The notes under the pieces: model-generated
Databases searched by the model: none
The model's input: only the letters and a program-made list of their open reading frames with translations
Told to the model about the DNA's origin: nothing
Translations under genes and position numbers: made by a program
Shown here: positions 16,675 through 26,399 of the stretch, one piece after another
How the letters are laid out: each line of letters starts with the position of its first letter
How positions within the stretch are numbered: the stretch's first letter is position 1
DNA from: Verrucomicrobiota bacterium
Lineage (GTDB): Bacteria; Verrucomicrobiota; Verrucomicrobiae; Limisphaerales; UBA11358
Reading direction: 5' to 3'
Length of the DNA stretch: 28,402 nt
Assembly: GCA_014860005.1 (NCBI GenBank)
Contig: JACZKP010000173.1
Coordinates: 1-28,402 of the forward strand

Positions 16675-18651
16675 TCACGAACCGGCCGGTGCCAAAATTA
16701 TTCTGAATCCCAGGTCAGAAGCACGCACGCCAGGCGCATAGCCAATCCGCCAACTTGACCGGCAATGAACCCACGGATATGACCAGGCGCCACCGCGAAT
16801 GGCGTGGTAAGGGCCGTTCGTCGCGCCCCGGAAATCAGTCACGGGCTGAGTGGGCGTTGCTCCGATCCAATCCCAGCACCATTCAAAGACATTGCCGTGC
16901 ATATCATTTAGTCCCCAGGCGTTTGATTGTCGTTGCCCAACTGGATGCGTGCTTGATGTGCTGTTGCCGCCAAACCAGGCGTAGTTTCCCAGCAGCGAGG
17001 AGTCATTTCCGAAGCTGAACCAATTGGTTGTGCCTGCACGGGTGGCATACTCCCACTCGGCTTCCGAAGGCAACCGATACACGTAATTCTCAGGCAATCT
17101 TCCCGCCTGTCGCTCCTGCTGCGTAAGCTTCGCGCAGAATTCCATGGCCTCGTGCCAGGTAACATTTTCCACCGGACGGGCGAGGTTGCCGGTAAAACTA
17201 CTCGGGTTGTTGCACATCACATTCTGAAACTCCGACTGCGTGACTTCATATCGGCCCATCCAAAAGCCATGCGTCAAGGTGACCTCAAACGGCGAAAGTT
17301 CATCCGGGGTGATGTTGGGATCATCGGACGGAGTTCCCATTCTAAAGTGGCCAGGCTGTATCCAGACCATGTCGTCGGGTGGTCTGAGGGCGGGCAGCCG
17401 TTGAATTCTGTAGAAACGTTCGGTTCGTTGTGCCGCCAGTTCCTCGACAATAGAGAATTGGAAACCGTTGGTGACAATCCCAGTGTTCAGCAGCATCCAT
17501 GCTCCCTCCGCGAGGTTGGTTGTGAACTGTGCCTGGAATTGATCTCCCGGCGCCCCCGGCCAATGAATCGCAAGGTGTCCTGCGGATAATCTGGCGGAAA
17601 TTGTCGGCGGTCCCAAGGGAGCATAATCCTGATCCACGAACGTTGCTTTGTAATCGGTGAAAAACTGCTGCATTTGCTGCCTGCGGTCCTGGCTCCAGTT
17701 GCTGAGAAAAGCCACGGGGTTCATGTAATGCACGAAGTCGAAAGTCACAAAACGCTGCACAAACGGCGCGGTGGCATCCAACTGCTTCCGGAGGCGGGCA
17801 ACGTTACCGGGCAGGTACGCGGTGCCTTCGATCTTGAAACTCTCCAGATTCGCCCAGAACTGCACACCCGTTGCGTCGCAGGCGCGTTGCAGAGCCTGGG
17901 CGTATGGGGACACTTGCTGGACAACATTGCTTTCCCACTGCTGTGCCCCGACGCTGTCCTGCAACATCACAATGCCGATGCCAGACTGATCCAGGAGTTC
18001 CGTGTATATCCGTTCGACGTCGCAGGGCGGCGGTCGTGTGCTGCTGATGAACGGTGAAATGGCCAGCGGCGCATCCCCCGATAAAAGTTGGCAGGCTTCG
18101 TGGACGCCTTGAAAAAAGGAGCGCAACCGGTTCACTTCGGCGGGTGAGTAAGCTGCGGTCCAAGGCTCGTAGGGGAGATACCAGCCGGCAAAGGATCGGT
18201 GGCGATTTCCGCTGAGGTAGCGTTCCCACGCCTGTTGAGCTACGCCTGCCATTCGGGTCTGCGTCTCCGCAAGGAAGTCGCTCCCCGTCATGTCGTGATT
18301 CCAGTTGGGCAAATAGAGACCGAGGAGAACTTTGAAGTCGTTCGTGTCGGCCCAGTCCAGGATGATTTCGGTGGCATCCGGCTGGCCGCTCGGCTTGATG
18401 AAGGAATGCAGGCTGCCATCCTGATTTTCGCGGACCAACATCTGGATCACAACGGTATCCATGCGGAGTTCCTTCATTCGCGCCAATACCGCGCCCCATG
18501 TCTCCGGCGACCACCCTTGCATTTCATCGTGGTACTGCACGAAACTTCCATTCAACCGCACCACCGACGCAGCCGTTTTCAAGCTATGCAGGAGACAGCA
18601 GGCCAGCACCGCCCAAAACAGGCATCCAGCAGATGTAAGGAACTTGCTCAT
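16675..18651 (-). CDS. Secreted DUF4434 (glycosidase-like) and FGE-sulfatase domain fusion
   Basis: Exported two-domain protein, 658 aa. The ATG at 18651 starts a signal peptide (MSKFLTSAGCLFWAVLACCL); an ATG 90 bases upstream would bury it. Residues about 30-340 are a DUF4434 TIM barrel (PF14488). They carry candidate catalytic Glu162 in YLPYEPW and Glu270 in WANLESF, at positions expected for a retaining glycosidase. A linker holds the beta module shared with neighbouring proteins (HLAIHWPG ... RFYRIQR). Residues about 427-658 are an FGE-sulfatase/SUMF1 domain (MVWIQPGHFRMG, YRLPSEAEWEYATRAGT, DMHGNVFEWCWDW, AIRGGAWSYPW). Only one of the two catalytic cysteines of true FGE is present (VHCRSSWR), so sulfatase activation is unlikely and a binding role is more plausible. 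Divergent from the GHL10-like gene. Confidence 0.88.
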   Translation of the reverse strand: MSKFLTSAGCLFWAVLACCLLHSLKTAASVVRLNGSFVQYHDEMQGWSPETWGAVLARMKELRMDTVVIQMLVRENQDGSLHSFIKPSGQPDATEIILDWADTNDFKVLLGLYLPNWNHDMTGSDFLAETQTRMAGVAQQAWERYLSGNRHRSFAGWYLPYEPWTAAYSPAEVNRLRSFFQGVHEACQLLSGDAPLAISPFISSTRPPPCDVERIYTELLDQSGIGIVMLQDSVGAQQWESNVVQQVSPYAQALQRACDATGVQFWANLESFKIEGTAYLPGNVARLRKQLDATAPFVQRFVTFDFVHYMNPVAFLSNWSQDRRQQMQQFFTDYKATFVDQDYAPLGPPTISARLSAGHLAIHWPGAPGDQFQAQFTTNLAEGAWMLLNTGIVTNGFQFSIVEELAAQRTERFYRIQRLPALRPPDDMVWIQPGHFRMGTPSDDPNITPDELSPFEVTLTHGFWMGRYEVTQSEFQNVMCNNPSSFTGNLARPVENVTWHEAMEFCAKLTQQERQAGRLPENYVYRLPSEAEWEYATRAGTTNWFSFGNDSSLLGNYAWFGGNSTSSTHPVGQRQSNAWGLNDMHGNVFEWCWDWIGATPTQPVTDFRGATNGPYHAIRGGAWSYPWVHCRSSWRIGYAPGVRASDLGFRIILAPAGS

Positions 18652-18829
18652 GCGATTCGTCGGCGTTTGGTTCAACCGAACCACCGCACGTGTAGCACAA
18701 CGCATCCGTTCAGACCAGATATCCCGGCGCATGATCCGCACTAAATCGAGATTGCAATTGTCACCCAGGAACTCAACCCTTGCGCAGGGTGTAAGAGTGA
18801 AGCTGTTTTATCCTCAAGATTCCGATGGG

Positions 18830-21676
18830 ATGGGTTTCGGTATGCTCCGGCGCACTGTCCTTGCGACGGTGGCCATCGCCTGGACGGTCATGATTCTCCA
18901 TTCCACCACGTTTTCTGGCCTCAGTGCGCCACTGATCCTTGACGACTTTGCGTACACCAATACGGCGGCTGCCCGCCAGGCGTGGGTGGGCGAAAGCGCG
19001 CCGCCGGTGGCGATGTCCACCACGGGCGACTGGGGAACGGAAACCGTCATGACGCTGCCGTGCGACTTTGCCGTGCGAAACGTGCGTTGCTATTGGGACC
19101 GGACGGTGTCGCTGAACCTGGCGACATTCACCGACTTTGCACTGGAAGTGTATGCGCCCGATCCCGGAGCGATCTCCTATTTTTCCCTCTACTTTCGTTC
19201 GGGTGCCGGGTGGTATAGCGCCTCTGCCTCAATCAGCCAACCCGGCTGGCAGACACTTCGTTTCTCCAAAGGTGATTTTGTTTCCGAGGGAACGCCTGCG
19301 GGCTGGACCCAGATCAGCGGCATTCGTCTTTCCCCCTGGAAAGGCGCGGCGCGCAATACGTATCTGGCGGCGCGTGAATTGCGCGCGTTCACGCCGCCGG
19401 TGCTGCTGGTGCGCGATGACCAGAGCAGTAATCCCAACATTGTGCAGGAGACGATTGATCGGCATCTGGACTGGTTCGAGCGCTACCAGATTCAGTGTGG
19501 CGTGGTTTCGCGGGCGGAGGTCGAGTCGGGTCTGCTGGCGCAAGGTCGGTTGGCCATCCTGCCGTACAACGAGAACATCTCCTCCACCGAGTGGACGGCT
19601 TTGGAGAATTTCGTTGCCGATGGGGGCAAACTGCTCGTCTATTATCTGCTGCCCGCACGGATGGAACCGTTGCTGGGCGTGCGCCGAACCGGCTGGGCGC
19701 AGGGAGATTTTGCTGCGTGGCGTTTTGCCGATCCCTCCATTCCCGCTTTACCTGTGCGAGTACAACAGGCGTCCTGGAACATCACTTATGCCGTGCCGAA
19801 CGGCAGTCTCAATTCCCGTGTCAGCGCCATCTGGGAGAACAGCCAGGGCACATCCACCGGTCGCGCCGCGTGGTTGAGCAGCGACAACGGATACTTCATG
19901 TCCCACGTGTTGCTGGGCGATGATGCGGACCAGAAGTCCTATGCACTGCTGTGTCTGGTCGGCCATTTCCTGCCTGAGGTTTGGCCTGCCGCCGCCACGG
20001 GCGCCATCGAAGGAATCGGGCGTCTGGGGCCTTATCACGGTTATACCGAGGCGGTGGCCGGTATCCGACGTGATGCCACGGCCAGCCTGCGCGCGCCGTT
20101 TGTGGAGGATGAACTTGCCGCAGCCGTTGCTGAGCGTGAGCGCGCGGTCAATGCCCTTGCGGTGACGAATTATTCTCAGGCCATCGGGGCGGCACACGCT
20201 GCTCAAAGCCGATTGAAGCAGGCATACTTCCTGAGCCTGAAACCCGTTACGCCGGAGTTCCGCGCAATCTGGGAACACCATGCCACCGGCCCTTATCCCG
20301 GCAATTGGGCAGCGGCGATGGATGTCCTGGCGACCAACGGGTTCACGGCCGTTTTCCCCAACATGCTCTGGGGCGGGTTGGCGCACTATGACAGCGCTGT
20401 GCTGCCGCACTCAATCGAGTTCGCCACTTACGGTGACCAGATCGCGGCTTGCGTCAATGCCGCTCACACGCGCGGGGTGCAGGTTCATGTATGGAAGGTT
20501 AATTACAACCTGAGCGGCGCGCCGCAATCGTTCATTGACGGTTTGCGCGCTGCCGACCGGACTCAGGTTTCGCGAACTGGCCAGCCGATGGACTGGCTTT
20601 GTCCGTCGCATCCCGACAACTTTGCACTCGAAACCGATTCCATGCTCGAAGTGGTGCGAAACTATGACGTGGATGGCATTCACTTCGATTACATCCGCTA
20701 TCCCAACAGCGACCATTGCTATTGCTCCGGCTGTCGCGACCGCTTTCAAACCCAAACTGGGCAGACGGTGGCCAACTGGCCCGCTGATGTTCTGGGTGCC
20801 GGAACGCTTCGCAATGCGTTCCTGAATTGGCGACGCGATCAGATTACGCGATTGGTCTCCGCCGTTTACGCGGGAGTCAAGGCGCTCAAACCCACGGTGC
20901 AGGTTTCCGCAGCCGTGTTTCCCGATGCCAGTAGTGCCTTTGATGGGGAAGGGCAGGACTGGCGCAGGTGGATTGCCGACGGCATCGTGGATTTTCTTTG
21001 CCCGATGGATTACAGCACCGACCTCAATCGGTTCACCAATCTCGTGGCTCAACAACTTTCCTACGCCGACGGGCGCGTTCCGATCTATCCGGGCATCGGC
21101 GCGTTCATCCTTGAACCCGACGGGTTCCTCGCGCAACTCCAGGCGACACGTGCTGCCGCCACGGGCGGGTTCATCGTCTTCGAACTCAGTCCCACAGCCG
21201 TGACGAGCCTTCTGCCTGCGGTCCGGGCCGGGGCCACCGCGCCTGATGAACCGGACACAGACATGGATTTACTCCCCGACAGTTGGGAATTGCGCTGGTT
21301 TGAGGATCTCGTCACTGCGGGCCTGAACACGGACTTTGATCGTGACGGATTGACCGACTTCGAGGAATACGTGATTGGCAGCGATCCCATTCAACCCAAT
21401 CCCGGACTGGCGCTGCACGCCCGGCTGTCAGGCGATTTAGTGGAACTCTCGTTTCCGGGGCAGGCGATAACGGGTGCGGGCTATCAAAATGCGGAGCGCT
21501 ATTACCGGCTTGAAGGCACTGCGAATCTCGCAGGAGCGGGACCTTGGCAGCCCGTCCCGGGTTCGGCCAGTCGCACCGTCGCAGCCGGTACTGAAACACT
21601 GAGCTTCTCCGTCTCCCCGGTTCTGGACAAAACCGCCTTCTATCGGGTGCGCGTCTGGCTTCAACAGAAACAGTAG
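18830..21676 (+). CDS. Secreted GHL10-type glycosidase-like protein
   Basis: Exported multidomain protein, 948 aa from the ATG at 18830. Starting at 18842 (MLRRTVLATVAIAWTV) is equally possible and also gives a signal peptide. Longer upstream starts overlap the divergent gene and are rejected. Residues about 33-190 look like a carbohydrate-binding beta sandwich. A Rossmann-like region resembling ThuA/GATase follows (VLLVRDDQSS ... FVADGGKLLVYYLLPA). The GHL10/DUF187 TIM barrel spans about 474-800, with DVDGIHFDYIRYP (Asp615, Asp620) and DFLCPMDYS. A calcium-type repeat (DTDMDLLPDSWE ... DFDRDGLTDFEEY) leads to the C-terminal beta module shared with the neighbours. Family members act on alpha-linked polysaccharides; the substrate here is unknown. 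Confidence 0.88.
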   Translation: MGFGMLRRTVLATVAIAWTVMILHSTTFSGLSAPLILDDFAYTNTAAARQAWVGESAPPVAMSTTGDWGTETVMTLPCDFAVRNVRCYWDRTVSLNLATFTDFALEVYAPDPGAISYFSLYFRSGAGWYSASASISQPGWQTLRFSKGDFVSEGTPAGWTQISGIRLSPWKGAARNTYLAARELRAFTPPVLLVRDDQSSNPNIVQETIDRHLDWFERYQIQCGVVSRAEVESGLLAQGRLAILPYNENISSTEWTALENFVADGGKLLVYYLLPARMEPLLGVRRTGWAQGDFAAWRFADPSIPALPVRVQQASWNITYAVPNGSLNSRVSAIWENSQGTSTGRAAWLSSDNGYFMSHVLLGDDADQKSYALLCLVGHFLPEVWPAAATGAIEGIGRLGPYHGYTEAVAGIRRDATASLRAPFVEDELAAAVAERERAVNALAVTNYSQAIGAAHAAQSRLKQAYFLSLKPVTPEFRAIWEHHATGPYPGNWAAAMDVLATNGFTAVFPNMLWGGLAHYDSAVLPHSIEFATYGDQIAACVNAAHTRGVQVHVWKVNYNLSGAPQSFIDGLRAADRTQVSRTGQPMDWLCPSHPDNFALETDSMLEVVRNYDVDGIHFDYIRYPNSDHCYCSGCRDRFQTQTGQTVANWPADVLGAGTLRNAFLNWRRDQITRLVSAVYAGVKALKPTVQVSAAVFPDASSAFDGEGQDWRRWIADGIVDFLCPMDYSTDLNRFTNLVAQQLSYADGRVPIYPGIGAFILEPDGFLAQLQATRAAATGGFIVFELSPTAVTSLLPAVRAGATAPDEPDTDMDLLPDSWELRWFEDLVTAGLNTDFDRDGLTDFEEYVIGSDPIQPNPGLALHARLSGDLVELSFPGQAITGAGYQNAERYYRLEGTANLAGAGPWQPVPGSASRTVAAGTETLSFSVSPVLDKTAFYRVRVWLQQKQ

Positions 21677-21965
21677 CGGAGAGTCACGCCCGCCAGTGGG
21701 CGCTATATGCGTCGCTGATCGAATCTTCCGCCCGTGACCCATCCTCGTTCAATGATTGGGCCACTTCGGTATGGCTGAAGCGCGTCGCACCCACCGCGTC
21801 AGGCCCGGTGATCAGACTGCCGAGGGGATCGTGCGTGGCCCTGCGTACCTCCGTGACGAAGCATGACTTTTTGCTTGTAGCGCGTTCGTCGTTATCCCTA
21901 AGTTCCTGACGGAATCTGGAATGAAATGGGCGCGGTGAAGAGCCGTTTCGCGCCTGTAGTTCATG

Positions 21966-21983
21966 CGCCAATCGGCATTGGCG
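21966..21983. other. Hairpin upstream of kinase gene
   Basis: CGCCAAT-CGGC-ATTGGCG is a perfect 7-base stem with a 4-base loop, 156 bases before the kinase start. It has no T tract, so it is not a standard terminator. It may be a regulator site or RNA structure. A weaker 5-base stem at 21687-21702 follows the GHL10-like gene, also without a T tract. The rest of 21677-22138 shows no gene I can support. Confidence 0.4.
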
Positions 21984-22138
21984 ACGATGCAAATAACAGC
22001 GCGTTATCTTATCAACCAACTGCGAGTACTGCCAGGCGCTAAGGACGAAATTGACCGGTTGACTCCGACGGAGGAGATACGGCCGATATCAGTCTCACCG
22101 TTTGCGCGGGATCGCGTGCGCTGTTACGGCTTTCTCGA

Positions 22139-25100
22139 ATGGCCAGCTCGGACAAACCAAATTTAGGCGAGGGAGGACGCGATCCCGCACGGGGCATCCC
22201 CGATGGCCCGCCGAACATTCCTGATCACGAGACGGTTCGTCTCATTGGCCGGGGCAGTTACGGCGAAGTGTGGCTGGCGCGCAGCGCGATGGGCACGTGG
22301 CGCGCCGTCAAGGTTGTCCATCGGGATCGTTTCGACGAAGCCGGCCCCTATGAGCGCGAGTTTGTCGGCTTGCAAAAGTACGAACCCATTTCGCGATCGC
22401 ACGAAGGTCTGGTGGATGTGCTGCAAATTGGACGCAACGAGGCTGAAGGTTGGTTCTATTGCATCATGGAACTGGCGGATGACGCCAACGCAAGGCCGGA
22501 TGAAGCCATTGAACCGACCGGCGCACCGGTTGAGCAACATTCCCCGCCGGCAAATCTTCAGCCGAAAGCAACCTGGAAACCTGTCCAGCAATGTGACCCC
22601 GCCACTTATATCCCGCGGACTCTCAATTTGGATTTGCTTCGGCGGGGGCGGTTGTCCCTCGAGGAATGCGTTACGCTGGGGTTGAAGCTGAACCTGGCGC
22701 TCGGGCACCTCCACCGCCATGGATTGATTCACCGGGACATCAAGCCGCCGAACATCATTTTCGTAAACGGCGTGCCCAAGCTGGCGGACATCGGATTGGT
22801 CACCGAGTCGAGCGGGGCGTATTCCTACGTGGGCACGGAAGGCTACGTTGCGCCCGAGGGGCCAAATTCGCCGCAGGCGGATTTGTATGGGTTGGGCAAG
22901 GTGCTTTTTGAGGCGAGCACGGGCAAAGACCGGCACGAATTTTTCCAAATGCTTAACGGGGCGGGGACACCCCCGCACGCTGAGGAGTTGGCGGAGTTAG
23001 GGGCCGTCCTCTTGCGCGCGTGCGCCACGGATCGAAATGCGCGCTATCAATCCGCCGAGGAGATGAATGCGGATCTCGCGTTGATCCACAGCGGCAAATC
23101 GGTGCGGCAAAAACACGCCATCGAGCGGCGGTTGAAGGTTGCCACGCGCGTGGCGGTGGCGGCGGTGGCCCTCGTGGTGCTGGGCATCTTTCCCTATTTC
23201 CTCGCGATCAAAGAGGCTCGATCCGCCAGAAATGCCAGCCGGCAAGCTCAGGCCAGTGAAAGCGAGGCCGAGGCCGCCAAAGCCAGCGAAGTCAGGGCGC
23301 GCGCCATCGCGGAGCAACGTCTCTACGATTCGCTGCTGCGTGAAGCCCGGGCTACCGGATTGGCCCGGCGCGTGGGCTATCGTGAGCAGGTCTTCTCTCT
23401 GATTCAACAGGCCAAGGCGCTGGACGTGCCCCAAAAAGACCTGGCCGAGTTGCGTCGCGAGGCGGCAGCTTGTCTGGGCGACTTCGTCGGATTAACCCCG
23501 GCGGAGTTTACGGATTTTCCGGAGAATGGCATGATTCGCCGTGCGCTGCTGGATTCGGCGGGCCAGTCGGTCCTGTTTCTTTTGAGAGATGAAACCGTGC
23601 TGCTGTGCCAACTGCCGTCTGGAACTGAAATTGCCCGCTTTCAATTGTCGCGAGACTTCTCAACCCGAAACTTTTGTTTCAACCACTCGGGCGATCAACT
23701 GGTGTTTGTACGCCTGCCACTGCGGGGGCCGTTGGGAACGAGTCTGGAGGCTCGCATTGCTGGAGCGCGGGTTAACGTCTGGGCCCGCGGAGCAGATAAT
23801 CAGTGGCGGGAAATCGAAGACACTCCCTTGCCCGGAGGGCTCGATAGCCTGAGTTCCACCCGCGGCGTATTTGTCACCGCTTTCAGTCACGAACCTCGCG
23901 CAGGCCGGCTCATTGATGTGAATACCAAGACGGTCGTGCAGTGGTTTGAGTACCCAAACGACCTGATTCCTGAGATCGCGCTCAGCCCCGACGGCCATTT
24001 GCTGGTGGCCGAAACGACCGAGCCAGGAGATGGGGTCAATTCCGTGCTGCACGTTTGGGACTTGCGAACCGGACAACGGTTGGCGGTTCTGGCACCGCAA
24101 CTTGGGGTGCTGGCAAATCTCGTTTTCAGTCCGGATGGAAATCAACTCGTGTGTGCCTCGAGATTCAGCGGCATCATCTACCAAGTCCAAGGATTCCAAC
24201 GTTTCCGCGAATTCAGGGCTTATTCCCAATTGCCGATGGCCTTCGCGCCCGGCAGCCGGCTGGCGGCGGTGACGATTCCGCAGGAAAATCGCATCCGGCT
24301 TTGGGACTGGGAACGCAACGAGGAGTATGCGGTGCTGGATGAGCCAAGTCCTGCCAGCGAGATTGCTTTTACTCCGGACGGAAAATTTCTGCTGACGACT
24401 TCACTCCAGCATGCCCGACTTTTCCACTTGGACCTGCGATCCGAGAAGCTGAGTCTGCCGCCTCACCTCGGCAACATGCCGGGTGTTGCCTTTAGCCCGG
24501 ACGGCCTTCGTATTGCTTCTGTCGGCAGGCGTCCAACCGTGCGAGTCTGCGACGCCGAGTCGGGTCGCGAGCTTTGGAAGTCCGACACCCCAGCTACGCA
24601 GGGTCATGGTGCGACCTTCAGTCCGGATGGCCGATGGCTGGCAACCGGAGATGCCGATACCAAGCAGGTGATCATCTGGAACGCGCACACCGGGGAACAT
24701 CTGACGAGTCTGGCCACCCGGGCTGGGGGACGCCTCTGGTCGGTGCAGTTCAGTCCCAATGGCCGCTATCTGGCCACGGCTTCGGGGATAGATCAGGGTG
24801 GCGCCGGCATCGAACTGTGGGCGATTGAAAGCGCTGAAGCAGGCGGACGCGCAGAAAGTTTCAGGGCTACGCTCCTGAAATCAAAGGGAAACTCCGCCTG
24901 GAGCCTCGGCTTCCTGCCAGACAGTCACTCGCTGGCATTTGTTGATCGCGATTTGGCGGGCGTTTATGTGTGGCCACTTGATGAGCCGGTTGCTCCCCGC
25001 CTCCTTGCCACGCAGCTCATTAATCGCATAGGTAATGTCCAAAGCCTCGGTTTCACCCCGGACAGCCGCCGGCTGCTGATGGTTGATCGCACGCGGGCGA

Positions 25101-25438
25101 TCGTCACTGTGGATGTGGCGACGGGCGATTCGGTCTTCTCATTCCCGACCGTTGATCCGAAGCGTACGCCTGTGTGGACAGAATCCGCCGGCATCTGCCT
25201 CAGCCCGGATGGGAGCAAACTGGCAATGATCTCGGCTTCAGGCCGCGGCGTGGATATCTGGGGTCCGGACACGGGCCGGCTGTTATATTCCTTGCCTGAA
25301 CAGAACGACCCCGTTTACTGGCTGGCATGGAGTCCCGACAGCCAGCGGCTCGCCCTTTCCCACTCCAGCGGTGACATCGCCATCTGGGATCTCCGGGAGA
25401 TTGAGAAAGTCATGGCCAGACTCGAACTCAATCCATGA
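22139..25438 (+). CDS. Membrane Ser/Thr protein kinase with WD40-like beta-propeller
   Basis: Transmembrane signalling kinase, 1099 aa. The kinase domain spans about 33-325. It has the glycine loop GRGSYGEVW (37-45), Lys58 in RAVKVV, the catalytic loop HRDIKPPN (His198, Asp200), DIG in place of DFG at 217-219, and GYVAPEG as the activation-segment end. All residues needed for catalysis are present. One membrane segment lies near 336-356 (VAVAAVALVVLGIFPYFLAI). A short Ala/Glu-rich coiled stretch follows, and then about 650 residues of WD40/YVTN-type repeats with recurring FSPDG, FTPDG and LSPDG motifs. This is the standard PVC-group kinase plan, with the propeller as the sensing or scaffold part. 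No sigma factor gene accompanies it here. Targets are unknown. Confidence 0.94.
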   Translation: MASSDKPNLGEGGRDPARGIPDGPPNIPDHETVRLIGRGSYGEVWLARSAMGTWRAVKVVHRDRFDEAGPYEREFVGLQKYEPISRSHEGLVDVLQIGRNEAEGWFYCIMELADDANARPDEAIEPTGAPVEQHSPPANLQPKATWKPVQQCDPATYIPRTLNLDLLRRGRLSLEECVTLGLKLNLALGHLHRHGLIHRDIKPPNIIFVNGVPKLADIGLVTESSGAYSYVGTEGYVAPEGPNSPQADLYGLGKVLFEASTGKDRHEFFQMLNGAGTPPHAEELAELGAVLLRACATDRNARYQSAEEMNADLALIHSGKSVRQKHAIERRLKVATRVAVAAVALVVLGIFPYFLAIKEARSARNASRQAQASESEAEAAKASEVRARAIAEQRLYDSLLREARATGLARRVGYREQVFSLIQQAKALDVPQKDLAELRREAAACLGDFVGLTPAEFTDFPENGMIRRALLDSAGQSVLFLLRDETVLLCQLPSGTEIARFQLSRDFSTRNFCFNHSGDQLVFVRLPLRGPLGTSLEARIAGARVNVWARGADNQWREIEDTPLPGGLDSLSSTRGVFVTAFSHEPRAGRLIDVNTKTVVQWFEYPNDLIPEIALSPDGHLLVAETTEPGDGVNSVLHVWDLRTGQRLAVLAPQLGVLANLVFSPDGNQLVCASRFSGIIYQVQGFQRFREFRAYSQLPMAFAPGSRLAAVTIPQENRIRLWDWERNEEYAVLDEPSPASEIAFTPDGKFLLTTSLQHARLFHLDLRSEKLSLPPHLGNMPGVAFSPDGLRIASVGRRPTVRVCDAESGRELWKSDTPATQGHGATFSPDGRWLATGDADTKQVIIWNAHTGEHLTSLATRAGGRLWSVQFSPNGRYLATASGIDQGGAGIELWAIESAEAGGRAESFRATLLKSKGNSAWSLGFLPDSHSLAFVDRDLAGVYVWPLDEPVAPRLLATQLINRIGNVQSLGFTPDSRRLLMVDRTRAIVTVDVATGDSVFSFPTVDPKRTPVWTESAGICLSPDGSKLAMISASGRGVDIWGPDTGRLLYSLPEQNDPVYWLAWSPDSQRLALSHSSGDIAIWDLREIEKVMARLELNP

Positions 25439-25570
25439 AAGGCTTGTGAGCCGTGACGCGGAATTCCTGGCAATGTTGAAATTGAACGCCGTGCTGCGCT
25501 CCGTGAGTGCGATTCGCGTCAGCACATGGAAAGCTTGCGGCTGAGGCATGGCAGGCTGTAAGAAGAACTC

Positions 25571-26200
25571 GTGAATGGTGAAAAACAATTCCGCCTGGGG
25601 GTGCTTGGCTCCGGCAAGGGTTCCAACTTCGTGGCCATTGCCGAGGCCATCGCGGAGGGCCAGGTCCCGGCGGGAGTGGCCATCGTGTTGAGCGACGTGG
25701 AGGACGCCGGCATTTTGGCGCAAGCTCGCGCGCGGCAGCTTCCGGCGCGGTACATTGCTCCCGGCAAATTTCGCACCAAACTGGACGAGGAAGCGGAGCG
25801 CGCTTACGTGAACGCACTGCAGGAAGCCAGGGTTGACCTGATCGTGCTCGCGGGGTTCATGCGGGTTTTGAAGGGCGACTTCCTCCGCGCGTTCGAGGGG
25901 CGCATTGTGAACATCCATCCCTCGCTGCTGCCGTCATTCCCCGGCTTGGAGGCCTGGAAACAGGCGCTCGATCACGGGGTAAAAGTGACCGGTTGCACGG
26001 TGCATTTCGTGGATGCCGGCGTGGATTCCGGCCCCATCATCGGCCAGCAAACCGTGCCGGTCCTGGACGACGATACCCCGGAAACGCTGCATGGCCGAAT
26101 TCACGCGGCCGAACATGAAGTGTATCCCCGCTGCGTGGCCGCGCTGGCGCGCGGTTCGATTGTGGTGCGAGGCAGGCGGGTTGTGTGGAATGTCGAATGA
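25571..26200 (+). CDS. purN: Phosphoribosylglycinamide formyltransferase
   Basis: Cytosolic enzyme of purine synthesis that transfers a formyl group from 10-formyl-tetrahydrofolate to GAR; 209 aa, normal length. The phosphate loop GVLGSGKGSNFVAI (10-23) matches PurN. The catalytic triad is Asn114 and His116 in VNIHPSLLPSFPG and Asp152 in HFVDAGVDSGPII, with the same spacing as E. coli Asn106, His108 and Asp144. The start is GTG at 25571; the only upstream signal is a weak AAGAAG. It is not linked to other purine genes in this window. The 132 bases before it hold no recognisable gene. Immediately downstream is palindromic element D. Confidence 0.97.
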   Translation: MNGEKQFRLGVLGSGKGSNFVAIAEAIAEGQVPAGVAIVLSDVEDAGILAQARARQLPARYIAPGKFRTKLDEEAERAYVNALQEARVDLIVLAGFMRVLKGDFLRAFEGRIVNIHPSLLPSFPGLEAWKQALDHGVKVTGCTVHFVDAGVDSGPIIGQQTVPVLDDDTPETLHGRIHAAEHEVYPRCVAALARGSIVVRGRRVVWNVE

Positions 26201-26275
26201 ATCGCCGGCCGATGGCCCTTGGGTAGAGCCGCCTCGCCCCGACGGGTAGTTCGATGTCGGCACTTCGCTCACGAC

Positions 26276-26399
26276 TAACAGCCCTTCAAAGAACCTTTCC
26301 TTGGTAGGAGACGAGGTAACGAGTCTGCAATGCTCGCGAGTTCGCGGAGGCCTGCCCAAGTCTCCTGACGTCGTCTCCTACATTTTTGACGGGCTGCTA
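26276..26399. repeat. Palindromic repeat element D
   Basis: Outer arms TAACAGCCC (26276-26284) and GGGCTGCTA (26391-26399) pair with one mismatch. Inner arms GTAGGAGACGA (26304-26314) and TCGTCTCCTAC (26371-26381) are perfect over 11 bases. A small CGCGA-gt-TCGCG hairpin lies at 26335-26346. The right outer arm contains the stop codon of the PEP-CTERM gene on the minus strand. It sits between the convergent purN and PEP-CTERM genes, so it could also act as a bidirectional transcript end, although no T tract is seen. Confidence 0.75.

Noticed and set aside
21677..22138. Possible sigma factor or regulator gene before the kinase
   Set aside because: PVC kinases often follow an ECF sigma factor gene, but no frame here shows sigma-70 region 2 or 4 motifs.
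25439..25570. Possible repeat element between the kinase and purN
   Set aside because: Only a weak 6-base inverted pair (25491-25496 with 25520-25525) is visible, which is not enough to call an element.
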